Shown one piece after another: positions 1 through 12,600 of a DNA stretch of 64,000 nt. The position numbers and the translations under genes were made by a program. Where the stretch lies: contig OX335649.1 in assembly GCA_946894095.1 (NCBI GenBank), forward strand, positions 11,426,001-11,490,000. The letters are read 5' to 3'. The notes under the pieces were generated by a model. That model worked only from the letters and a program-made list of their open reading frames with translations, had not been told where the DNA came from and searched no databases. The first letter of the stretch is position 1. The number at the start of each line of letters is the position of its first letter. The stretch is from Incurvaria masculella (lineage: Eukaryota; Arthropoda; Insecta; Lepidoptera; Incurvariidae).

Positions 1-330
1 TGCGAAAACCATGCCGGCCGGCCAGGTGCTTCTTCACACCATGTTTGAAGGATCCCCGGTTGTACTTTGGGGGAAAAACCTCGGCAGGGAGTGCATTCCA
101 TAGTTAGCCGACCCTATAGATAAAGGACCTAGAGGACCGGTTGTATCTGATTTTTTGAATGTCGACAGTGAACGGGTGCATTTTCTGCCTGTTCAGCGTT
201 GTGCGATGATAGAAAGGGGACGGGGTACGGCTAATTTGAGCCTGATTCTTAGCTTTAGCCATATATGCTAGATTCAAGATAGATTTATGAAACTTTAATT
301 TGTTGTGGAAACACAGTAAAATGATCATTT
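1..330 (-). mobile_element. LINE fragment, 3' end of reverse transcriptase ORF
   Basis: On the minus strand the frames read SPFYHRTTLNRQKMHPFTVD and, after a shift, LWNALPAEVFP, the C-terminal tail typical of Jockey/CR1-type LINE ORF2. The same tail recurs at 668-815, 27116-27420 and 31016-31170. It is cut by the window edge. Confidence 0.7.
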
Positions 331-506
331 AGTTCCTTCTTTCTGAACGTTTTCGATTGCTATCGTTTTTTGTGGTATTTTAGCAAAGCAAAATGTTTGA
401 CGATATGAATGTTCGATATTCTAAAGGCAACTCCAGTCCTGCTAAGATTCTTTGTGGGCTCTTCGAATTATGAAACATATTGAAGATCGTTAAGAGAAGT
501 GCATAC

Positions 507-602
507 CTGGTGTTGGGATCCCAGGCTCGGTCCCAGGGTTGTGGGAGCGCGTGGGCCGCGCTGGCAACGATGGTTTAGCCTTTCCGGTCGACAATTCAGG
601 TC
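507..602 (-). CDS. Gene B Pro-rich exon P5 (most diverged)
   Basis: 96 nt, phase 1 to 1, acceptor CAACAG, donor GTATGC. It encodes [20 protein letters not shown] and ends GIPTPG. The middle PARP-x-RS matches the gene A exon. The N2 to P5 spacing (657 bases) is similar to N1 to P2 (589 bases), suggesting that N and P moved as a pair. Confidence 0.52.
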
Positions 603-3600
603 CTGTTGAAATGCGCCAAACACAATTAGTAAATGGGTGACTTCTTATTGCTATTTTTTATGTTATTGGGCTGCGAAAACCATGCCGGCAGGCCCGGTGC
701 TTTTTCACACCATGTTTTAAGGACCCAGAATTGTACTTTGGGGGAAATATCTGAGCAGGGAGTTGATTCCATAGTTTACCGACCTTATGGATTAAGGATC
801 TGGGGGTCCATTCAGAGTAAGAGTGAGTTCGAATTCGCCACTAAATAACAACTCACTTTTTTAAATAGTTAATGTTTCCACACTTCTAGAACATCATTAC
901 AGTTAGGTAAAAATCTGGTTTGTCCCGTAAATACGTTGGAAGTATAAATAACGGTTCCGTTATTTAAATAATAATATATTTCCCAGCTATTTTTAGGTTA
1001 ACTCACTCCCGAACTCGAACTCACTCTTGCTCTGAATGGACCCCCTGATCTAGAGTTTCGGTGGGTGATTATTCGAGGTAGCCCTTACTTAAAATACCGA
1101 GAAGCTGTCCACCAAAAATTAAAAGCTGATAGATAGAAACGGCTGGTAGATTTAAATTCGCTGTATCAAAATATAAAGTAATAGTGAAATGACTTCCGGA
1201 AAATGTAAGCAACTAAAATTGTTCAAGTGTGTGGAATAAATCTAGGAAGATGAACCCACCTTTATCCTCATGCATCTTCTCGACGGGCTTTTTATTCTGG
1301 TTGACATGCATGGACAGCCCTTTGTTGAACTTACTGGACTCGGCCAGGGAGCGCGAGATGGCGCGCGCGAGGTCAATCCGCTCCTTCACCGTGGGGTTGA
1401 TTTCGGGGTCGCCGAAAGTCGAAGGTGCGTAATTATTCTCTGCAATAGTGACGACATCATCTGTACTCTACTCACTAAGCCAACTAGCAGATGGAATTAA
1501 AAACCGGCCAAGTGCGAGTCGGACTCGCACACGAAGGGTTCCGAACCATCGTACAAGATTTAACATAAAAAATCACGTTTTTTTGTATGGGGCCCCCCTT
1601 TAATCTTCTTTATTTTTTTATTTTACTTATTTGTTGTTATAGCGGCAAAATAAATACATAATCTGTGAAAATTTCAGCTTCCTACCTTTTACGGTTCATG
1701 AGATAAAGCCCTGTGACAGACGGACGGACGGACGGGCGGACGGACGGACAGCGGAGGCTTAGTAATAGGGTTCCGTTTTCACCCTTTGGGTACGGAACCC
1801 TAAAAAGCGTTTGAAAACAGTCTGAGTTGCGCGGGATAAAAAGTGGTGGAAGCTGTCGTTACATGCCTTCATGCAGTGGAGAAGCTAGGTGGTCAAACGC
1901 CTTCGCGTGAAGAAGAAATCAGACCCCTTACTCATCCCTTACTCCTCTGCGTATTTTACAAACCTTGACGAAATAGACAAATACGGGGAGTCGACTGAAT
2001 TGAATCAGTAGTAGTACTGCTAGCCACCGGTAGATTTAGGGTGGAGTGCACCGTCTCTGGTTTGTGATCATTTTAAAATTAAAATTTATCCGTCCTTGTT
2101 TTTTACCTAAAGAAGAAATTAGAGATTTTTTTTTTTTTTTATTTATTTATTAAAAGGAAAACTTACAGCTAAAAAACAAGTTACACAGAATACACTAGAA
2201 AAAAAAAAATAAGCCTAACAAGTTTTCACAAATATAAATGAAACTATTGATCGCTCTTAACTATAGTACATAGGAAAGATATGGAGAGAAAGAGAGTGTA
2301 TTAGGGCGTGTGTGTGTGCGTGTGTGTGAGGGTGTGTGTGTTTGTGTGAATGGGTGTGTGAAATTGTTGTCGTGCGTTATGTATGTGGGTAAATCCAAAT
2401 TCCTAAAAATATATGCATGTTTACGTTTATTTTTTTTTAAATAAATATATCAAGATCCATTTCATACATATCTCAGACTTAAGAACGGGCCGTAAGCAAG
2501 TGAAAATCCCGCATCGAATCTGCCTGCCAAGAGCGGTATCTATTGCTATTTCATTATGTGTGAGACAGGGCGTGAATACGAGAGCGAGAGCGCGTCATCT
2601 ACCACGCGCCGGGTACCTATTACCTTCTACTATCGGGCCGCGCGCCTCCGCTTCGCAGTGAAATTATGACTACCTATTATCTTTGCCCGCATGATGCCAC
2701 CGCACTTGCACTGCCTATGTATACATATGTAGGTAGGTGGATGGATGTATTTCATGTTTTGTGCAATGGTTGGGTAATTTTGAGGCGCGAGTGCTCTACG
2801 CTCCGTGTTGTCAGTGCCCGGGCCAGTACCTACAAAATGTTCTCGCAGGAATTGCGCACGTAGATCAATGGGTTGCTAAAAATGTACCTACATCTAACTT
2901 ATTATTGTCAAAATATTTTATATGGTTAGGTTCTATACAACAGAACTAAGTCTCCAATTTTATTGGTAATCGTCTATCGGGATATAGTATAGTATATACA
3001 TATATAAGGTGAGTTTAAAATAATCTACAAGCCTTATAGGGTTGATTCAGTAGCTGATATAGAACAACTTTTGCTAAGAATGTAGGCATGTAATTTTTTT
3101 TGTTCCATTTTAATTTTTGAGAAATTTAAACAGTACGTTCTGCCCACTATTGTGAACAACTTTTGCGAAGAAACTATGTACCTATCGGTAATGGTTTCCA
3201 AGAAATAATTAATTTTTCAAAATAATTAATGCGCGCGAACTTCGATAGGCGGCCCCGGCGCGGCGGCGCGGGAAGGCGGGGCGACATGCTACTTACCTAC
3301 CTACCCGAACCGTTTTGTTTCGTTCACACTTTGACGCCCCGTCCCGAACAAATCCATAGCGGCGCGGCTGCAATGTAGGCAGGTATGTACATATCGAGCT
3401 TCTCTATTTTTGGTCGATGTACCTAACCATATTTGCATCCTTTTCCGCCCGATCGGCACTCGCTCGTGTCCGACCGACCTAGAGCTGATAGGTACTCTAC
3501 TAATGGCTTTCACAACGAAAACAAACGTCCTAGGCTGACCTGTCTGCGCACGCGGCGCGGCGGGGGTAAATTGTGTCTTGCGTCAGTGGGTCACAGTAGA

Positions 3601-6600
3601 GTCAACGCCCCGTGGTTGACCTATTTTTCAATAAGACAGCTGTTGAAGAGTTAGTGCACTTTAATAAATTATTTTCATGGAAACCGTCACCGATAGATGC
3701 ATAGTGTCTTCGCAAAAGTTGTTGACAATATTGGGAAGAATGTAATGTTTAAATTTCTCAAAAATTAAATGGAACAAAAAAAATTACATATCTACTTTCT
3801 TAGCAAAAGTTGTTCTATATCAGATACTGAATCAACCCTATAAGGCTTGTAGATTATTATAAACTCACCTTATATATGGTGAGCAGGTGTAGACTTGACA
3901 ACGGGCTGATCGTTCAGCCCGTTGTCAAGGAGAAAGCCGCCACGTTCCGTCGGAGAATGTCTCTTCCCGCTGCGGCAAAAGCCGTAAGTTTTCAAACATG
4001 TTCAAAGACCGCGGTAATCTCAAAAGTATCAAAAACCATAATTATTTTGGAAATTAGCTTAATTTGGAAATTATCATTTTAACTAATATCCGAATTATTT
4101 GGCCCAGGGTTGTTATCTGACCTGATTTTTTTTTTTTTAAATTTTTCTTAGGCACAAATAATACCAAAACAAAAAAGTGGATGCTATATGGGGCCAGTTT
4201 GTGCATAAGGCAATCAATATAAAAAAACATATGGGTTATATATTTGTCAGCCTCGGTAGCCCAGTGGCGCGATGCCTTGCGGTTCGATAAGCTGGGTGAA
4301 GTAACTCTGAGAGCTGTGGGTTTCTAGAGGGGTGACCGTTTTCCACCTTTGAGGCTGGACGTGGTTCGGATTATACGTTTTTTGGGTTCCGTAACCAAAG
4401 GGTGCCAACGGAAGTCTATTACTAAGCCTCCGCTGTCCGTCCGTCCGTCCGTCCGTCTGTTACAGGGCTGTATCTCATGAACCATAATAATAATAATAAT
4501 AATAAAATTCTTTATTGTACACCATTATAAACAGTTTACAAAAGGCGGGCCTAATGCCAAAAGGCATTCTCTTCCTACCTACCCTTGGGATGTAGGAATG
4601 GTGCAAGGCGGCAGACAAAAAAGGATAAAAGAAGTAAGATTTTTTATCAATAAAGATATATATATATATACTTAACAAGAATAAATATACTTACATTCTA
4701 ATACTAATACATACAGATACATATAGTACATAGCTTATAATATATATTTAATTTAAATATATACCTATATTTGTGTATATACATTTATTCTTATATGAAC
4801 CTTTTTTTTAATAGGTAGGTAGTTGAAATTTTCACAGAGTGTGTTTTGCCGCTATAACAACAGACAGGTTAAATTTAAAATATAAAACACCGTATTATAT
4901 AAAATATAAAATTTTAGTGCGAATCGGACTCGCACACAAAGGGTTCCGTACCAACGTACAAAATTTAACAAAAAAAACACGATCATTGTATGGGGACCCC
5001 CTTGAATTATTAATTTTTTAAAATTTTACTTGTTTGTTGTTATAGCGGCAAAATAAATACACACTCTGTGAAAATTTCAGCTGCACCTATTACGGTTCCC
5101 CCTAAAAATGAAAGAGGGGGCCCCATACAAAAACGTTATTGTTTTCTGTTAAATCGTGTACGATGGTACGGAACCCTTCGTGTGCGATTGGACATGGATG
5201 GTTAATACCAAACTGAAAGTCAATTAGCCTATCACACCACATGGGAACTAGGTGCCATGCCAGGACCTTCCTTATGTTGCTCGTCTTAATTGAACTGACC
5301 GGAAAACTAGGACCATTTTCATTGCAGCTTCAACCGTCGTTCATTCAATGCGATCGTACCAACCCGGCCGGGATTAACCCTCCCATCTAGTAAGTAAGGA
5401 AAGGGACCTACTCTTTTACGTGGAATCCGAACCACGCCCAGCCTCAACGGTTGCAACTGGTCAGCCAGCCAGAACCCAACTGCGCTCAGAGGTGCTTACC
5501 CAGCAAAGCGTCGCACCACCGGGCTACCGAGGCTGACAAACTAGGTTCCCTTCCTTACTTACTAGGCGGTAGGGATAATCTTGCCTGCGGGTTGGTACCA
5601 TCGTATTGAATGATCGATGGTCTATGCGACAATTAAAGTTATCCGTGTTTTAAATCCAGTTTAATGTAGCCGAGCAATACAAGGAAGGTTTTTTATGCGA
5701 CCTGACATGGATAGCTACTACTAACTACCGTTATGATATTAGCCCAATACACCAAATTCCCGAAGAAATTAGGTGCCATGCTAGGACCTTCCCTTTATGA
5801 GCACGGCTACAATAAACTGGATGGAAAACACTGGCATTTTATTATTCCCGCTTTAAACATCTTTTTATCGAATGCGATGGTACCAATCTGGACGTGCTGA
5901 GCCTACCACCTAGTAGGGCAAGGTGTCCTACAGCATTACTGAACTATAGAACATTTAGATCTAAGTATGTATTTCATAATTATGGACGAAAAATATGTTA
6001 TGTAAACCCGTGAAGTTTCTTTGCGGGTTCTTCTTTACTGGGTTGATCGAATCCGCGGATCTTTGTGACGTAACTTAGTGTAGAAAGAACTACTTTACGA
6101 ATATACTGCAAGGCTGGACCCGAACCAACAAAACATACCATTCGCGGGTATTGCGTCTACCAATTTCGCCACCGGCTGTATACGTACTCATAATTTGGAA
6201 TTCTCCTACAGTCCCTCCTCCCGTAATGAATGCCTCCTACTAACACAGTATTTAAGATTATACCTACATACATTTATTTAACGCTTCATCTGCGTTGCGG
6301 ACATTGCGGGCTCTTTCTCTAATTAATGTGTCCTTGCTTCACGGTCGATTATACATACATACATACATATCACATTCCTTGGAATAACTGACGTACCTGC
6401 TTAGCACGAAAAAGTATATTTACGTAACTTAGTGTAGTTTGACTACCAAAAAGTTTAAATAAATGAAATGAAATGAAATGAAAGAACAGCTCGCATTCGC
6501 TTGCAACTCAGAAAGGAAAATAAATTTGTGCATGAACCGGGTGATAATGGAACTCATGACCTTTGCCATGAGAAGCAAGTCCCTGCGCCCCTGACCTAAA

Positions 6601-9600
6601 AAAGTGGTGCATAAAAGAGATGAGGATTGCACTTACGGTCTTTGCCATGAGAAGCAAGGCCCCGCGCCCCTAAACTAAAAAAAAAGTGGTGCATGAACGG
6701 AGTGTGGATTAAACTCATGGTCTGCCATGAGAAGCAAGGGCCCGCGCCCCTGAGCTAAAAAAACCGGCCAAGTGCGAGTCGGACTCGCGCACGAAGGGTT
6801 CCGTACCTTCGTACATCATTTAACACCGATTAATTACGTTTTTTGTATGGGGGCCCCTTCATTTTTTTATATTTTTGTATTTTTACCTATTTGGTGTTAT
6901 AGCGGCAAAATAAATACACACTCTGTGAAAATTTCAGCCGTCCACCTATTACGGTTCATGAGATACAGCCCTTTGACAGACGGACGGACGGACGGACAGA
7001 AGAGGCTTAGTAATAGGGTTCCGTTTTCACCCTTTGGGTACGGAACCCTAAAAAGTAGTACATGAACGGAGTGCGGATTGAACTCATGGTCTTTGCCATG
7101 AGAAGCAAGGCCCCACGCCCCTGAGCTAAAAAAAAGTGATGCATGAACGGAGTGTGGATTGAGCTCACGACCTTTGCCATTAGAAGCAAGGCCCTGCGCC
7201 CCTGAGCTAAAAAAAGTAGTACATGTACGGAGTGTGGATTGAACTCATGGTCTTGGTCATGAGAAGCAAGCCCCACGCCCCTGAGCTAAAAAAGTCATGC
7301 ATGAACGGAGTGTGGATTGAACTCACGACATTTGCCATGAGAAGCAAGGCCCTGCGCCCCTGAACTAAAAAAGTGGTGCATGAACAGGGTGAAGATTAAA
7401 CTCATCATCTTTGCTATCAGAAGCAAGGCCCTGCGCCCCTGAGCTTAAAAAAGTGGTGCATGAACGGAGTGTGGATTGAACTCATGGTCTTTGCCATGCG
7501 AATCAAGGCCCCGCGCCCCTGAGCTAAAAAAGTTGAACATGAACGAGGTGAGGATTGAACCCATGACCTTTGCCATGAGAAGCAAGTCCCTGCGCCCCTG
7601 AGCTAAAAAAGCGGTGCATAAACGAGATGATGAATGAACTAATGGTCTTTGCCATGAGAAGCAAGGCCCCGCGCCCCTGAGCTAAAAAAAGTGGTCCATG
7701 AACGGAGTGTGGATTGAACTCATGGCCTTTGCCATGAGAAGCAAGTCCCTGCGCCCCTGAGCTAATAAGCGGTGCATAAACGAGATGAGGATTGAACTCA
7801 TGGTCTTTGCCATGAGAAGCAAGGCCTTGCGCCCCTGAGCTACATGACTACACGACATTTGGTATAATCGATCGCATCGCCACACGGAATGAGTGACACG
7901 AAATGAAACATTTTCAAGTATTTCCGAATCAGCGCTAACAAATTAAAAATATGCTCCGTAAATGCGCCAAAATAGGTCGGAAGCTGCTGTGAAAATTCAG
8001 GAGTGTGTATTCCGTATGTCAACTAATTAGCGCAAGAATCGGAAGGCTTACACTCTGACTAGGTACTTTGCGTGAGGCAAAAGTGCATGAAATGCAGGCT
8101 ATACGAATAGAGGTACCTACATATAGGCTGTCTTGTAAGTACGATGTTTTAGGTAACCTCTCTTGGAACCCCTCCTCTCCCGCCCGAGTCAAAACTAGGT
8201 ACCTACCTACCTAGTCAAGCACTTCTAGTCAAAACGATCACTCAATTTAAAATTTTTCCAATTTTGTATTTGCCAATATAAAATATTCCATACAGTACGA
8301 CGCAAAACCAAAACGCAAAGTAAATCGATTTCGTTATTCAGCCCATATGATTAGATTCCCTAAATACACAGTAGGTCGTACTTCGGACCGCTAAATCAGA
8401 AACGCAACTCGTATGCTAATCACCTCAGCTGACACCAGCCGAAAAACCGACCTACACGCTTCCCGTTCGCACCTGCACTGATGACTAAAAAGCAAGCAGT
8501 AGTAGTGTAGGTAATGTAGGTAACGTGTTTCCCTGCCGCCGGCCCTTCCGCTCCAAGCCCCACACACCCGCGTGCGAAGCGATCGACGCCGAAAGCGGCC
8601 TAGATTTTAGTCGATTTTCGGTCAATTTTCGTAGTCGACAAATGCTGTAAAAACTATAATACCTAATTCAAATTTTCTTGTTTATTTTTAAATATGACTA
8701 TATTACGGATGTTTGCATGCTATTTATATCTCACACGAACGTGTATAATGAAGCTAATAACCCTTCTAAATATTGGTCGATTTACCCCCAAAAACGGCAA
8801 ATTTTGTTCTTGCTGTCATTTGTAAGAGGGTTGATTTTTTGAAAAAACAATAGCATGCAGACACAGATATTGATCCATAGATACAGGGAAAAAAAACACA
8901 GGTAAATCGCAACCGCGGTTTTCAAATGATTAGTCAACTACGGATGTATGGGCAAAGTCGCCTCCGGGGGCACCTTAAGCTATTGACTGATGACTCAATT
9001 TAAAGACAAGATTATTTGTTTCTTGAAAGCAGACTTTGTGCTACAAAACAAGTCTATGTGTCCAAATCTTTGTTGTACGTATCACAAATTCTAATAATTG
9101 CAGCATTATTGGTATATTTTTTTTTACATTTGCGTGTATTGAGTAAATATGGCTTCCGAGTGCGACGGCTTGGAACATTGATTCTAATCATATTTATGAG
9201 GTCCGGACAGTCTAGATTACTGTTAATTATATTATACAACAGCATCATATCTGCCGCTGTACTACGCTCTTCGAGACTCAGTAATCCGTGGAATCGAATA
9301 GCCTCATCGTAAGATTCGAACGTTCTTTTGGCTCTGAAGTTAAGATTTTTTATAAATTTTTTTTGAATTTTTTCTAGACAGTTTTTGTACACTTCATAGT
9401 GCGGTGACCAGACATTACTAGAAAACTCCAGAATGCTTCGCACGTAAGCATAGCATAATACTTTTATACATTCCGGATCGTTGAACGGTTGGCAAACCCT
9501 AATAAGGAAGCCTAAATTTCGATACGCTCTGTTACAAATGTTGTCTATGTGTTTATTAAACATGAATTTTGTGTCGAGTAGGACACCGAGATCTCGGACC

Positions 9601-12600
9601 TCTGACACAGTACGTAATTTTTTATGATTGATTGCGTACTCAAAATTAATAACGGTTTTATTTCTGGAAAACGTTATTTGTTCACATTTGGCCTCGTTCA
9701 CTTTAATTTTATTTACGTAACAATATTCTGCAACCCTGTTGAGGTCCATTTGGAGTTTCTGGCAATCATCAACGTCCCTTACAGCTTTGTATATTTTCTT
9801 GTCATCTGCATATAAAAGACATTCAGAGAAAATGAAACAATTATTAATATCATAGATATACACATTATACAAAAGTGGTCCTAGATGTGATCCTTGTGGG
9901 ACTCCAGATGGAACCTCAACAAAGTTTGCTCGATAACCGCCTACGATGACTGCCTGTTGACGCCTAGCTACGTAAGAACAGAACCATCTGTGCAAATCAC
10001 CGTGTATACCTAATTCCAAGAGTTTTTTCAAAAGGATACCATGATCGACCCGATCGAACGCCTTCTCATAATCCGTATAAATTACGTCGACCTGCAAACC
10101 TTTGTCCATATTCTCGAGAATATATTCAGTAAACTGAACGATTAGTCGTCACAGACCTTCCCTTAAGAAAACCGTGTTGGCGGGTTGTAATAGCTTTAGC
10201 TAAAATAGAGTAGACTTGGTCGTACACTACTTTCTCGAACAGCTTACTGAATACATTCAGAATTGATATAGGCCTGTAATTTGCTACTTCGAGATATCTA
10301 TAATATATACCATAACTATAATACTAACCAGAGTGGAGCACTCCAGCCTTGGGGTGCACTATCCCTGATTTTTGATCATTTTAAAATATAAATAAAATAA
10401 ATTTAAATAAGACATGGCTACTGTACTCAACTCAAGGTTGGCTCATAACGAGGGAACAATGCCTCAACGGCCAACAGCACAGACGCAAGGCTTTGTCTGC
10501 GCATTTAATCGCGAAATCCCATTCTATGTTCCACCATGACATGGCTGCTGCCATTAGGTAAAAAATAAATTTATATCAAAAGACCATTTTTAAAAACAAA
10601 CTTTTCTTCAAATGCTCTAAAAACAAGAAATACAAAATTTATGTATATGATATAAAAGCTTGTCACGAGATGTATCTGTGTAAATAAACAAGAAGTAATT
10701 CTAAGTAAAAAAATAGGTATGAATTCCATAAAATGAGTTGATATGGGTTAAGAGAGTCGTTACTCTATCAATTCCCCATACTATGGGCGATAACTATTAT
10801 CATCCTCTTAATGTTTTACTAGGTTTTTGAAATAATGGCAGTCTCCGCGCAAAATTGTGCCTTGACAAAAGACAAAAAAAAACATTTTTTTTTATTTTCA
10901 AATCATAGATTTCCTGTGACTTCACGACAGCCTTAAGATCGCGACAAGTTTTATATCATAGACATAAATTGTATGATGTTACAAGTGTATGGGTTTAAAT
11001 GTCAATTTAAATTTTTTTTCTACTTTTAAGAGCATTTAAGTAAAAGCTCGTTTTTTACTATCGAAATTCGTTGCGGTTATTTTTAAATGTAATCAAATGT
11101 CTTGTTAATTGCGTTCTTATCAAACTAAACGCAATCGGCTCTTAGAGGAATACTCACCTGGTGATTGCATCCCAGGACTGAGGAAGTGCTCGGGCGGCGG
11201 CGCTGATGGCGCGCCAGTCTCTGCCGTTTTGTAAAACTTGCTCGGTCCGGACCCTGACGATCAATTATTATAATCCGTTATCGAAGAAAATTAGGCATGG
11301 CATGAATTGGATGGCTTCTGCGGTAATCCTGGTGATCTTTTTTAGTTTTTAAATTTAAATGCTCACTAACATTTGTGAACAGAGCTGTCTAATAGCGTTC
11401 TCAGATAGGGCTTTTAATTTGTTTTTTTAAATTAAATTATGTATTGCCGTGAACTATTATAAAGAAAAAACTCTTATCTCGAATTATCACCCATTTCATT
11501 ATTAATAGTATGTGTTCCGCGTGGTCAGTCCGAGTACTCGCCTAAATTGGTGTTTACGGAACTTCGAAGTTACGTAAAAACGTCAAACTCCATTCAAGTT
11601 TTTAATTGATATTCTATGGTTTTATTACTTCAAGCTGAAATGAACAAGCTCTAAATGCTTAATCGGCGTAAACGGGAACTTCAACGTATTTACGGCGAAA
11701 TTATTTATCGCCGTGAACTCTTATTAGAAGAAACTCATATGTCGAATTATCGCCAGGTAATTATTAACAATATTTCTTCCGAGCTAAATATGCGCAATTA
11801 ATCACGGTCAGATTGGCTTTAGAAAAGTGACAGTGAATAACAAGTAGAACGCACCAGGAGGTGGGAACTCAGGGCTGCGGAAGTGTCCGGGCCATGCTGA
11901 TGGCTCTCCAGTCTCGGCCGTTTTATAAAGGTGGCGACTGACTGGAGCATTTGCTCGATGCGAATATTCACATCGAGCATTTGCTCGTTGTGAGCAAATG
12001 CTCGAGCCACCTGAATATTCGTCGCGAATATTTGTTACACGGTGCTCCACCTCCAGCCACTTGTATCCGAAATGGCGGACGAAGAGTTAGTGTGTGCTGC
12101 GTTCCTTTTAGTTCGATATTGCTATTTAAAGAAGAGAAGAAAGCGCATTTGGACGACAAATTTGCTCCAAATGAGAAATAAAGCTGGCGGTTTGACCTTG
12201 ATGAATATTTTGAAAAATCAAGAAATCAGCGGTCAATACAAGAACTTTGTGAGAATGTCTTCGACTGACTTCGAATGCCTAATCAATTTAATTGGACCTT
12301 TAGTGTGCAAAAAAAACACTAATTGGAGAAAAGCTATAACAGTGACAGAAAGATTATCTTTAACATTGCGTTTTTATGCTTCTGGTGATTCATTTACAAG
12401 CTTGCAGTATCTTTTTAAAATCTCCAGACAACGGATTGGATTCATCGTTAAAGAAGTCAGTGAAGCGATTGTTGAAGTATTAAAAGACCACATAAAGGTA
12501 AGATTTTTTTTTTTATAAGTAAGTAATTTTTAAAACAGAGTTATTTATTATTCTAATCAATTAAATCAGCATACTCTTCCAGAAATTCTTGGCTATATAC

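Noticed and set aside
6480..7852. CRISPR-like regular repeats
   Set aside because: Units are contiguous without unique spacers, are about 79 bp, and have tRNA-like boxes; this is eukaryotic DNA.
9016..9312. Plus-strand 98-residue ORF
   Set aside because: Antisense to the LINE reverse transcriptase tail.
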